Of a stretch of 64,000 bases of DNA, positions 1-9,794 are shown one piece after another. Source of the DNA: Plantago ovata (taxonomy: Eukaryota; Streptophyta; Magnoliopsida; Lamiales; Plantaginaceae). Each line of letters begins with the position of its first letter. Position 1 is the stretch's first letter. The translations under genes were made by a program, and so were the position numbers. Below the pieces are notes generated by a model. It worked only from the letters and a program-made list of their open reading frames with translations. It was not told the origin of the DNA and did no database searches. Where the stretch lies: positions 72,650,753 through 72,714,752 of the forward strand of contig CM051456.1 in assembly GCA_028274465.1 (NCBI GenBank), written 5' to 3'.

Positions 1-212
1 GTGCTAAAGTTGAAGTTTCAAAACTTCAAACAAGGTGCTACTGAGTCAATGGAAGACTTGGATTTCAGGTTCACAACTCTTGTGCGTTAAATGGCTGCCT
101 TAGGTGCTGGAAACTTCTATTCAGATTCTGAGAAGGTAAAAACCATTATCATAAGTTTGAATCAAGAATGGATCCACTCAGAACTTCTACTACAATCAAG
201 GGATGCCTAACT
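1..212 (+). pseudogene. Ty1/copia gag fragment (element B, left piece)
   Basis: Frame 1 reads VLKLKFQNFKQGATESMEDL and onward to a TAA at codon 30, then continues for about 30 more codons in the same frame. It closely matches the gag of element C (about 48330-48110, minus strand), so it is a capsid-region fragment of the same copia family. The in-frame stop and a shift near 180 show that it is dead. At about 212 it is cut by a reversed Athila-type LTR. The next gag sequence of this family in the same orientation begins at 18356, about 620 nt further along in C coordinates. I infer that both pieces belong to one element (B) and that the segment with the zinc knuckle was lost when the Athila block entered. 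Confidence 0.75.
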
Positions 213-1412
213 GATGAACGGAGATTTGTCGGGTCCCGATTCAGCAAATAATATTTGTTATTTAGCCAAAGGCAATCCACAACTACAACGAAAACCGTAG
301 TGTAGTAGCATAATGACTCGAGTGTCGTTCTCTCACGACTATAACTAGCTTTATCTATTTAACAAGAGAATATAAAACAGCAGACAGATAACAATAGGGG
401 GTTTCTAGCAGATAATGGAGATTAGTGATAGTATGGTCCTTCTTAGCATAATGGGTCGATAATCATGCATAAATTCCTCGGTCTTGCATAGAGATCTTAG
501 AATCAATCTAGTGTCCTGTTGCAAGTATTAAGCACTACGAAGATAATCTGGTTTGACTAGTCAATCACGGTTGTCCTAATGTGTTCCGTAATTATTCAAC
601 ACTACGAATATAATTGGTCTGATGGTCGACTAGTGTCCAATTGTGCATAATGATCAATACAACATACGAGAATTTTGATTACAACTGATCAACGAAATAA
701 AGCAATGACACGGAGTATAATGCGCGATATAGCCATTAGCATGATTATCTTCCCTCGCTAAGAATTCACATACTACCACCAATGATAAGTTTAGCTACTC
801 ATAATAAGCATGCAATCAACAGATATCATAGAAGAAAACATGTTGAAAGAATATAAAATAAGTAGAATAAAACTTGTAAGATACAAAGTTACCGAAGGTT
901 GTCAATCTCCAGATGATTGCGGTCCTACGAGCTCCAATCTGCTATGAAAAAGTATCCCCTAAGCTACGGAACTCCCAGGACAGGCCCCGGGAACTTCCTA
1001 CCTAAAACTATAGAGAGAGGTGAGAAAGTAGGTCTGGAAAGATATGATTTTCGGAGAAAAACTGAGCTCTATATATAGGCCCCGAAATTTCTCTGGGGCG
1101 GTTCGCCCCCCGGCTTTTTCGTGGAATTCCGCGTTTTTCGACGCGGATTTGGATTTCTTCTCCTTTTCGAACTCGGTTTTAGACTTCTAATGGCCTCCTA
1201 ACCTCCAGATTCGACCCCTAGACTCCAAATCCTATCCGGAAACCTTCAGATACTCCAAATAGGCTTCTGGAACACCAATTCCTTGTCAACTTTAATATAT
1301 TTGCCCAGAAATCCCCGAATTTCAACCAAAACCTGTAAAATAAAATCTAAAGGGAAACGTGACACTATTCTAATATAATGTACTAAAATATAGCTAAATT
1401 AACATAGAGGAT
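212..1412 (-). mobile_element. Athila-type Ty3/gypsy LTR, reversed copy
   Basis: This stretch is the reverse complement of a diverged copy of the LTR seen at 17048-18355. It starts TGATGAACGG, the inverse of an LTR end. Shared blocks include the AGCCAAAGGCAATCCACAAC segment, the CAGGACAGGCCCCGGGAACT segment and the terminal GTGACACTATTCTAATATAATG segment. No coding sequence belongs to it. It lies head-to-head with the forward LTR that follows, with the junction at about 1390-1413. Because it is more diverged from the forward LTR than a recent pair would be, it may be a solo LTR of another subfamily. The right boundary is approximate. Confidence 0.7.
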
Positions 1413-2686
1413 AGCTAAATATAATGTACTAAAGAAAAACGTGTTTTTCGGGCAATTATGCTGAAGAGAACGAAGATTCGGTGTTTTGTGGTCATCCGTG
1501 GTGTATCTAGAATGTTCCGGATGAGATTTGAGGTCTAGGGGTCGAGTTTCAAGGCTTAAAGGTCACTGGAAGGAAAAATCCGAGTCCGAAAAGGAAAAGA
1601 AGACCAAAAACGCGTCCACCGCCACTGGAGCTCCTGGGCGGTTCGCCCGGGATGTGGGGCGGTTCGTCCCACGCCAGGCGGTTCGCCCGGGGTCTGGGGC
1701 GGTTCGCCCCACGTCGTCCGAACTACTATATATAATTTCGCTCTCAACAAATGTTTCCGAATGCAATCAGGAAAAGGTCATTATCTCCATTAGGAAATCA
1801 ATTCCTATTTGAATTCAATTCCTATTCAAATTCCTTTAGGAAAAGGTAATTGTCTCCATTAGGAAATCAATTCCTATTTGAATTCAATTCCTATTCGAAT
1901 TCCTTTAGGTTTAGCTGCAAATTGAAGGCTATATAAAGGGGTGATTAATTCATGCTCAGAATCATACTTTCCCAGACCTTTTCTCTCACCTTTCTCATTA
2001 GTTTTAGGTAGGAATTCTCCAGAGCCTGTTCTGGGGATTCTTAGCTTAGGAGATACTTTTTCTTATCGTTTTGGAGCCTGTAAGATCGTGATTCTTCGGA
2101 GATTGACAACCTTCGGTAACATTGTATCTTACAGTTTTTCTATTTATATTTATTTATCTTTCAACATGTTTTCATTCAATCTTGCTATGATTTCTGTTGA
2201 TTACATGACATCTATGAGTAGCTAAACTTCTCGTTGGTGATAGTGTGTGATTTCTTAGCGAAGGGTTAATAATTATGCTGATGGATGTAAAGCGAATTAG
2301 ACTTTGAGTTATTGCTTTATTTCTTTGATCTATCTAAAACCTCTATCTTCGTAGTGTTGAATAATAACGGAACACAATTGGACAATTCATTGATCAAAGA
2401 TCTCTATGCAAAACGATCGCGTACTTCATGCATGATTATTAACCAGCTATGCTTTGAATGATCATACTATCACTAACCTCCATTATCTGATAAGAAAAAC
2501 CTTTGCTAAGTCGTCTGTTGATTTTATAGTTTAAGTTAGATTAGATAAAGCTAGTTATAGTCCTTAGAGATCGACACTCGAGGTTATTTTACTGTTACAC
2601 TACGGTTTTCGCTGTGGTTGTGAATTGCCTTTGGCTAAATACAAATTTATTTGATTAATTAGAATCTAACAAATTCCGGATCATCA
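1413..2686 (+). mobile_element. Athila-type 5' LTR
   Basis: This matches 17048-18355 along almost its whole length and ends ...GGATCATCA directly before a tRNA-Asp primer site, so it is the 5' LTR of a forward Ty3/gypsy element. The first 60 or so bases seen in the 3' copy are missing or rearranged at the head-to-head junction with the preceding reversed LTR. It contains a TATA-like TATATAAAGGGG at about 1930-1941 and a GC-rich block of small palindromes at 1635-1712. The short open frames within it are not credible genes. Confidence 0.75.
1635..1712. repeat. Cluster of GGGGCGGTTCGCCCC-type palindromes in the LTR
   Basis: Four adjacent copies of a 13-15 nt palindrome of the form GGGCGGTTCGCCC occur, each a perfect or near-perfect stem with a TT or TC centre, separated by CACGCCA-type spacers. 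The same cluster recurs in the other Athila LTRs at 1093-1112, 17343-17400 and 24831-24913, with base changes on both sides of the stem. It can fold into serial mini-hairpins in DNA or RNA. Function is unknown. Confidence 0.8.
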
Positions 2687-2689
2687 ATT

Positions 2690-2707
2690 TGGCGCCGTTG
2701 CCGGGGA
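2690..2707 (+). other. tRNA-Asp primer-binding site of the Athila-type element
   Basis: TGGCGCCGTTGCCGGGGA follows the LTR end after a 3-nt spacer (ATT). It is complementary to the 3' end of plant tRNA-Asp including CCA. This primer is known for Athila and other plant Ty3/gypsy elements. Confidence 0.92.
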
Positions 2708-2906
2708 CTATACTCCTTTTTTCTGTTTAGCTTTTATATTTTCAGCATTCAATTCCTAGAATTAGTAGTTTAGTTTATTTTGTTTTTTTTCTTGATACTA
2801 TTTTCAAATTTATCTCGATTTATCGTTGAATTTCAGATTTGGCGATTTCTAACAGGACTGATTTTCGGTTGTGAGTTACTTCTGTCACAGATATTCAGGT
2901 CTTGTG

Positions 2907-4029
2907 ATGGCTCAGCCACTTTTGAAATCATGGGTTCAACCCAACAAATCACTGATGAGAGGTCCGGCTATTGTTCTTTCTGCCGCAACTCGAGATTTGG
3001 AAATCAAAAGTTGCATGTTCCAGCAACTCCCGAGATTCTATGGGTTGGCTACGGAGGATGTTATGGGATACTTGAATGATATTGAGAATTTTGTCAATAA
3101 TCTTCCAAGGCCCGGAGCAAGGATAACGGATGATGAGCTGAGGATGAAGGTTTTTGCTATGGGGCTTGGTGATAAAGCCTTGGTTAGGCTCTCTGGAAGC
3201 CGGATCACTAGACACCTGGGCCAAGGTGTATTCTGCTTTTATGGAGAAATATTTTCCCCATACTTTGATCGTCGCGCTGAAGGCGCAAATTACTAGTTTC
3301 AAGCAAGACTATGATGAGACCATCTACACCGCTTTTGAGAGGTTCAAGGACCTCAAACACAAGTGTCCACACCATGGTTTTGAGCTTCCTGATCTTGCCC
3401 AACACTTCTACAATGAACTCACATATGAGAGTCAACAGGTGGTGGATTTCCAATGCCGTGGTACTATCTGGGAAGAGACCGCCGAGGATGTGTGGGCGTG
3501 TTTCAAATGGCTTGCTAAAGGATCTTAGTTCAAGGATCCAAGAGCAATGGTTAGGAGGCGTGGACCTGAGGCTCCACCCAACCAGGAAATCCCAATGCAT
3601 GAAGTGAATGGTGCTCTAAGTGGCCTAATCGGAACACCTCTCTCCAATGAGGTATGTGGGGTGTGCAAGAATTATGGGCATGGGGCTCATATGTGTAGAT
3701 CAGATATAGCACGAGAAGATGTTCACTGGGTAAACCGTAGTAATCCTACTCCTAAGGTCGAAGCATCTACATCCAAGTCAGAAACTCTCTTGGATAATCT
3801 ACAGAAATTGGTGGATTTCACCCAAGTGTTTTTGAAGAGATACGAGGAGGATTCGGCGAAGATCAATGCTCGTCTGGATCAATTGGAAGCTAGAGCTAGT
3901 AGAGAGCAGGGGAAGTTACATAGTAACACTGAGAGGTCCATGTCGATCAACTTGGTGGGAGATCTTCCGGTGGAAATCACCATTAAGCAAGTTGCTGTGT
4001 GCGAGTGTGGTACAAAACACGAGCCTCCA
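2907..4029 (+). pseudogene. Athila-type gag, frameshifted and truncated
   Basis: The nucleocapsid precursor would start at MAQPLLKSWV (2907). Frame 1 runs to about 3190, frame 2 carries the capsid core (LDTWAKVYSAFMEKYFPHTL..., with an FERFKDL...CPHHGF motif typical of Athila gag) to 3526, and frame 3 from 3547 holds a CX2CX4HX4C zinc knuckle (CGVCKNYGHGAHMC, about 3656-3697) followed by a short coiled coil. At least two frameshifts make it non-functional. At about 4029 the homology switches abruptly to copia integrase, so the Athila protease, RT and integrase are absent and only the 3' LTR (17048) reappears. Confidence 0.82.
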
Positions 4030-7000
4030 TTGGCCAACTCTTTCACATGGACTTGTTTGAATCTTCTTCCACAAGCTATGCTGGTAAGAAGTATGGTCTA
4101 GTCGTGGTAGATGACTATTCAAGATTCACTTGGGTAGTATTCATCAAGCACAAATCTGAAACCAAGACTGAAATACCTAACTTGCTGAATAAGCTTGAAT
4201 TCATGAAAAATGACAAGGTAAAAGTCATAAGGACAGACCATGGTACTGAGTTTGTAAACCAGTACATAACTGAATATTGTACCTTAAAAGGTATTCAACA
4301 TCAGTTATCCTCAGTAAGAACACCACAGCAAAATGGTGTTGCTGAACGGAAGAATCGTACCGTGAAAGAAGCCGCAAGAACAATGCTTGCTGACACTGAA
4401 ATAAGTGAGGCTTATTGGGTTGAAGCGATTAATACCGCCTGCTATACTCAAGACAGATGTTTGATTACTAAGGAATACAACAAAACTCCTTATGAATTGT
4501 TTGTTGGAAGACCTCCTAACATCACTCATCTAAGAGTATTTGGTTGCAAGTGTTTCATTCTTAATAATGGTAGAGAATACCTTAGAACATTTCAACCAAA
4601 GGCAGACGAAGCGATATTTCTTGGCTACTCCTTGCATAGTAAAGCTTATAGAGTTTACAACAAAAAGGCACAAAAGATTGAAGAATCTGTGCATGTTGTA
4701 TTCTACGAAAAGTCACAAGGTGTGCCTGCTGAAGAAGAAATATCAGAATGTATGAAAAAGCTAATCATACACGAGCAAAGAACTGAATCTGATGCTAGGC
4801 AAATCAAGTCAATTGAACTAAATGATGATTCTGACAATGACTCTCCTCCCCCAAGTCATGACAAGATAAATATAGTTCACGACAAAGAATTTCCAGCAAA
4901 AGACGCGGTTGCTCCGGAAGTTGCTGAAACTACGCAATCTCCAGTGCCTGCTGATGAAATACCTCAATATAGCAATGCTGAACAAGCAGTTGCTGACGAA
5001 CAAATCTCAGTAGAGACACAAATTCCCAGTAGTACTGAACAAGTACATACTGAAGAGTCACATGCTGATGAGCAAACATATCCTGATCCAACAAACAGGA
5101 AACCTGTTCATAAATGGATTAGAGATCATCCCTCTACGGATACGATTGGTGATATTAATAAACACCAAGTGACTAGATCCAAAGCTACTCACGGACTTTC
5201 TGAAGAAGCAACTGCCGTAGAAGTAGAATCTTTATTCTCTTGCTTTGTTTCAGAAATTGAACCTAAAACCATAGAAGAAGCTTTAAAGCATTCTGAATGG
5301 ATAAAGGCAATGCAAGAAGAATTGGATCAATTTGAAAGGAACAAAGTCTGGAAACTTGTGCCACTTGCTGAAGATAAGAAAGCTATTGGTACAAAGTGGG
5401 TGTTCAGAAACAAGCTGAGCGACTCTGGTGAAGTAACAAGAAATAAAGCACGCTTAGTTGCTCAAGGTTACTGTCAGACTGAAGGATTGGACTATGATGA
5501 GTCTTATGCACCAGTTGCAAGATTGGATGCAATTAGGCTTTTCTTGGCCTTTGCTGCTCACAATAACTTCATTGTTTACCAAATGGATGTTAAAAGTGCA
5601 TTCTTAAATGGTGAACTTGCTGAAGAAGTCTACCTAGAACAACCCCCTGGCTTTGAACTTCCCTCAGAAACCAAGATGGTATATAAGCTTCAGAAAGCTG
5701 TATATGGTCTAAAGCAAGCACCAAGAGCATGGTATGATACCTTGGCTAAGTTCTTGCTGGAAAATGGTTTCAAGAAAGGTGAAGTTGACAAAACCTTATT
5801 TACCATGAACCATGATGGTAAGATAATCTTAGTTCAAATTTATGTGGATGACATAATTTTTGGATCTAAGGACAAGCAACTTTGTGATGATTTTGCCAAA
5901 CTCATGACAAATAAGTTTGAAATGAGTATGATGGAAAAATTGAATTATTTCCTTGAGTTGCAAGTCAAGCAACTTAAAGATGGAATATTCATAAATCAAG
6001 CAAAGTATGCGAAAGAAATGCTCATAAAGTTTAGGATCAAAGAGGATGAGAAACCTGAAAAGATCCCTATGAGTGTTGGTACCAAATTGGGCTATACTAA
6101 AGAGGACAAAAGTGTTGAAGAACACAAGTATAGGAAGCTCATTGGTTCCTTGTTGTATCTAATAGCAAGTAGACCTGACATTCAGTATGCTGTTTGTGTG
6201 TGTGCAAGATTCCAATCTGATCCAAGAGAATCACACTACAAAAAGGCAATCAAGATACTGAAATATGTTAAAGGTACAGTCAATGTTGGATTATGGTATC
6301 CTAAAGATTCTGGACTTGAATTGGTTGGCTATTCTGATGCTGATCATGGTGGATCAACTCTTGATAGAAAAAGTACCTCTGGAACTTGTCAGTTTTTGGG
6401 TACTAGATTAATATCATGATTCAGCAAGAAGCAAACCTGTTTCGCCAATTCATCTACTAAATCTGAATACATTGCAGCTGGTTGTTGCACAGCTCAAATC
6501 CTATGGATTCAGCAACAATTAAGAGATTATGGTATTTCTGCAAAGAAAACACCAATCTTTTGTGATAATACAAGTGCTATTGCAATTACGCAAAATCCTA
6601 AGTTTTACTCTAGGACCAAGCACATTGATATTAGACATCATTTCATTAGAGATCATGTGGAAAAAGGTGATATTTGTAAGAAAATATGGTCAGAGTTACC
6701 CCTAGGGTACGCAGCGGAATTTTAAAAATGTTCTTAACATACTGGTTAACTGATTATGCATATATCGTATATATATAAACACGTCAATTAGAAGACTAAC
6801 CTTACTTCCAAAGCAGCTTCCAAGTCTTCGTAATATTCCGGTGTATCTTCTCCTTTGTCGAAGTCGAAGATATCTACAATACTCTGTATATCTGCAAGAC
6901 AATAAGAGTTAGTTTCCAGCTCCTAGAACCTCAACCTTGGTATCCACGGATGAACAGCCTATCGGAAGAATGCTAGGATATTCTTTATGTGAACAAGAAG

Positions 7001-8886
7001 ACGGGGCGGCAATTCCCTCCGGTGGCGGTGTGCGCGCGCGTGAGGCTAAAGGGAGGAGGGGAGAGTTTTATTTTCTCTAAGAAAACTGTGTCTGAAACTC
7101 GTGTTCAAAACTGTGTTTCAAATCGTGTGTAAAACTCTCTCTAATAGTCTACTATATATAGTAGTCTATAGAAGCCTAAAGCATAAGCAATTAGACTTCG
7201 TAAAGGAATAAGAATCTAATTCTTATCGCACAAGGAAACCAATATCAAGTCTAGATTCATTCCCAATCAAGTTAAAACTCAATCAGGAAAATCTAACTTA
7301 TCCCTTGGACTTCTAATAGAGGAAGGAGTCAAACTCCTTCCCCTACTTAGCCACGCACGCGCGCGCGCCTGTCCTACGGGAGGTGGGTCCCACTTTTGGG
7401 ACCCACTTATATTTCTAAGGCAATCCAAACTCCAAGTAGATTTTGTCCAAGTGCATATGTTAATTCTAAATTAACATATCCTTTATAATCAAACCTCCAT
7501 TATATTTCCAAAATATAATCTTTAATTGTATTTACATAAAATACAATTAATTAGCCAATTCAATTAATAATTCCAAATCATTAATTGAGCCACCAATTAT
7601 TATAATTAATTCCAAATCAATTATAATCCATCAATCACAATTAATTCCAAATTAATTGCGATTCCATCTTCAAGGATATCCTGATAGCCTGAATCACCGC
7701 ATAGTGTGACCCATAGGGCCTCATCGTATTAAACAAGTCCTAGACTAGGCAACATGGAATTCCTAGACGGTTCCATTTTCAATATTAATACGTGAGGACG
7801 TTTGAGAGGTTTCTCAAAGCTAACCCTTTCGTTGCGAAGCCTGTTGCGCTCAACGCGGCGATGGTAACGTCCCTTCATCTGACTTGCTCGGATGTATCTA
7901 GGATCGATGAAGTGTCTATTCCAATAATACATCCACGGGCGTCTCAGGGAGTTGTTTGGTTAAGATATACATATGACCATCATAATATATCATTTGCACT
8001 GGCCAGTGACTTTACCAACACAACTATGCAGACTACGAGCAGTGCTCTCCTGTGCTACACTTGAGAGATGAATCCTTCACAGAATCACTTATCACCCCCA
8101 TTTGTATTTAGCCATAATCCTGGATCGTGTCTTAGGTCAACTGCTTATTCAGAGCTGACATCGACGGGTCCACCAAGGATATGGGGCAACAAATGTGATG
8201 ATAAAGTCCTGTAAGTGCAAAGGACGAATGGCATCACTTCGACAACTCACCGGTTCCCATAGACACGTCGGTGTAGAGTATACATCTATGGGAGTGTCCG
8301 GTGGGTACTTCCATTGTTCGATAAAGCTTCTTCGAACAACTATGCGCAGTTATGGGAACGTTCCTTGATTGTCCAACAATCCGTTCCGTGGCCGTGGGAT
8401 CGGCTCACACTTGCTCCAACAAGTATAACCTCCACGCATACTAGTCTTGTCAGGTTCATTCAGACCCCCACATCCGAGATGTACCACGACTAGGGAGAAA
8501 TTGGGATAGATGATAACACACATAGCTCCCACTAACTGTGTGATCGGTCATCTATCCGAGGGGACATGTTTAATATCAATACAGACAGCAATAAAGATAT
8601 GACATGCTGCAGCTTGGTGTAATATAAATATGAAAGTGATACTCAACAGTAAAATGAAACAAACATATATTATATTACGTTTACCTGTGTAATAGTACAT
8701 ATATGTCCTCTATAAGGGCACCATGCCCTTAGTAAGGACTGTCTCTAGGACATATACACTATCAATATTGAGGTTGTGAAAGTAGGAACTGAAGATCAGC
8801 TTTCTAACATCTTTACCAAGCCCCTACCGGATAATAGGTTCGCAATGCTAAGGTATAACCTTGGATTGATTGAACTACCTCAATAA
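4030..8886 (+). pseudogene. Copia A pol: integrase core, RT, RNase H (interrupted)
   Basis: The integrase DDE core is visible: D in HMDLFE (about 4047), D in RTDHGTEF (about 4236) and E in NGVAERKN (about 4340). A connector rich in VAE/ADE follows, then a complete RT with [14 protein letters not shown], a [12 protein letters not shown] motif and an intact YVDD box (5841-5852). The frame is open to 6416, where TGA (6417-6419) replaces a Trp codon (TGG in copies B and C) in RNase H. RNase H continues to 6669, is split by a solo LTR, and resumes at 8770 to the natural end IELPQ-stop at 8884-8886. Lacking protease, the integrase zinc finger and gag, it cannot act alone. The long undamaged frame suggests a fairly young copy. 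Confidence 0.9.
6675..8764 (-). mobile_element. Solo LTR (copia-like) inside RNase H of element A
   Basis: A 2090-bp block begins TGTAAGAAAATATGG and ends ATACACTATCA. It is flanked by a perfect 5-bp duplication ATATT (6670-6674 and 8765-8769). Removing it and one duplication restores the RNase H reading (EKGDIEVVKVGT). It has TG...CA ends and no coding capacity, so it is a solo LTR left by LTR-LTR recombination. A TATA-like ACTATATATAGTAG at about 7150 on the minus strand, and the CCGCTGCGTACCC segment near the minus-strand 3' end, suggest minus orientation. It contains an AT-rich stretch with reiterated AATTCCAAAT-type units (about 7490-7660) and short CG-alternating runs (about 7032 and 7357). 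The family is not recognised further. Confidence 0.85.
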
Positions 8887-8904
8887 AGGATACACTTGGC
8901 AGAA

Positions 8905-9262
8905 TGCTAAAACAGGTATTCAGCAAGCCAAAGTACTCCTGTCTAAAAGACTCAGTCACTGATTTCTTCTAAGAAATGATAAGTCACTACATGATTGTTG
9001 AAACAGGCATTCAACAAGTAATTCCTTCAAAACGGGTATTTGTTAGGAAACTTGACCACTTGCTGAGACAGGCACTCAGTAAGAGAAAGAACTTAAAGAT
9101 TGCTGAGACGGGTACTCAGACAATCAAAAGATACTGAAACAGGTATTCAAGTATCAAAGGAATTTTCTGAGACGGGAACTCAGAAAAAGAGCAAAGCTCA
9201 TCTCTCAGATTTTACCAAAGGATGTCTCAAGTACAAAAGAATTTACTGATACGGGAAATCAG
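8905..9262 (+). repeat. Array of seven CTGAGACGGGTACTCAG-type palindromes, element A
   Basis: Seven irregularly spaced copies of a 17-20 nt imperfect palindrome (consensus CTGARACRGGYAYTCAG) lie just after the pol stop, at about 8905, 8998, 9061, 9101, 9132, 9167 and 9245. The outer CTGAG/CTCAG arms can pair around the ACGGGTA centre. There is no open frame through the array. The same seven-copy arrangement occurs in B (21034-21416) and C (42549-42915), so it is a conserved cis-feature of this family. Confidence 0.85.
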
Positions 9263-9404
9263 AAATATCTTTTAAACTTAAAGAAAATATGAGATATCTA
9301 AGTAAGGGGAAACTTTCAGCAAGTATCTAGATTGTTAATTCAAACTCGCCGAAAAGATTCTTGTCTATTTCAGCAAGCAATCTATCCCTTAATACTCGGT
9401 AAAA

Positions 9405-9794
9405 TCAATTTGTGACGTTAAACTGGCACAGATAAACTCGCAATAATCATGACATGAAATTCAATCGTGGCCATTGATTAAAAGGAGTTACTTATCTAAC
9501 GGCTAACAAAACAAAGAGAGAGAGTACTCTGACGGCTTTAGTTAGTGGGCAACTACGCATTTAATGCAAAGGCTCCACTAACTCTAGTGTTTCTCTGTTT
9601 TACCCTTGCTGAGAGCTCAAATCGATTGAGTTTCTCACACACCAGAGACACTATATAAAGAAGGAGTTAGAGAAATGACAAAATTCTTTAACTCACATTT
9701 CCTTTCTCTACAAATTCTAGCCTGAATCTACTGTACCTCCGGTCAAAAAGCAAACTATCTCTTTTCGTACACTCTTTCTTGCTCTATATAAGAA
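9405..9794 (+). promoter_or_regulatory. Putative internal promoter and leader of the extra ORF, element A
   Basis: Conserved non-coding blocks shared with B and C lie between the palindrome array and the extra ORF: a TGACGTTAA motif (about 9412), a CAATCGTGGCCATTGATT block (about 9462), an inverted repeat GTTAGTGG...CCACTAAC (9541-9582) enclosing ACTACGCATTTAATGCAAAG, and a good plant TATA box CTATATAAA at 9651, about 144 nt before the ATG. The CATTTAATGCAAAG motif also occurs in the U3 of this family's LTR (about 15970), upstream of that LTR's own TATA box (16128). I infer a promoter driving a subgenomic mRNA for the extra ORF. Transcription is not demonstrated. Confidence 0.55.

Noticed and set aside
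1528-2225. Small ORFs in the Athila LTR
   Set aside because: LTR sequence without coding signal; not conserved as frames in the copy at 17048-18355.
7032-7370. CG-alternating runs as functional Z-DNA
   Set aside because: Runs are very short (about 8-12 nt) and occur in a non-coding LTR; no further support.
7729-8532. Small ORFs in the 6675-8764 insertion
   Set aside because: Short, on both strands, without domain signals, inside a clear solo LTR with a target duplication.
8905-9262. CRISPR-like array of short repeats
   Set aside because: Repeats are imperfect, spacing is irregular, the context is a plant retrotransposon and no cas genes are present.
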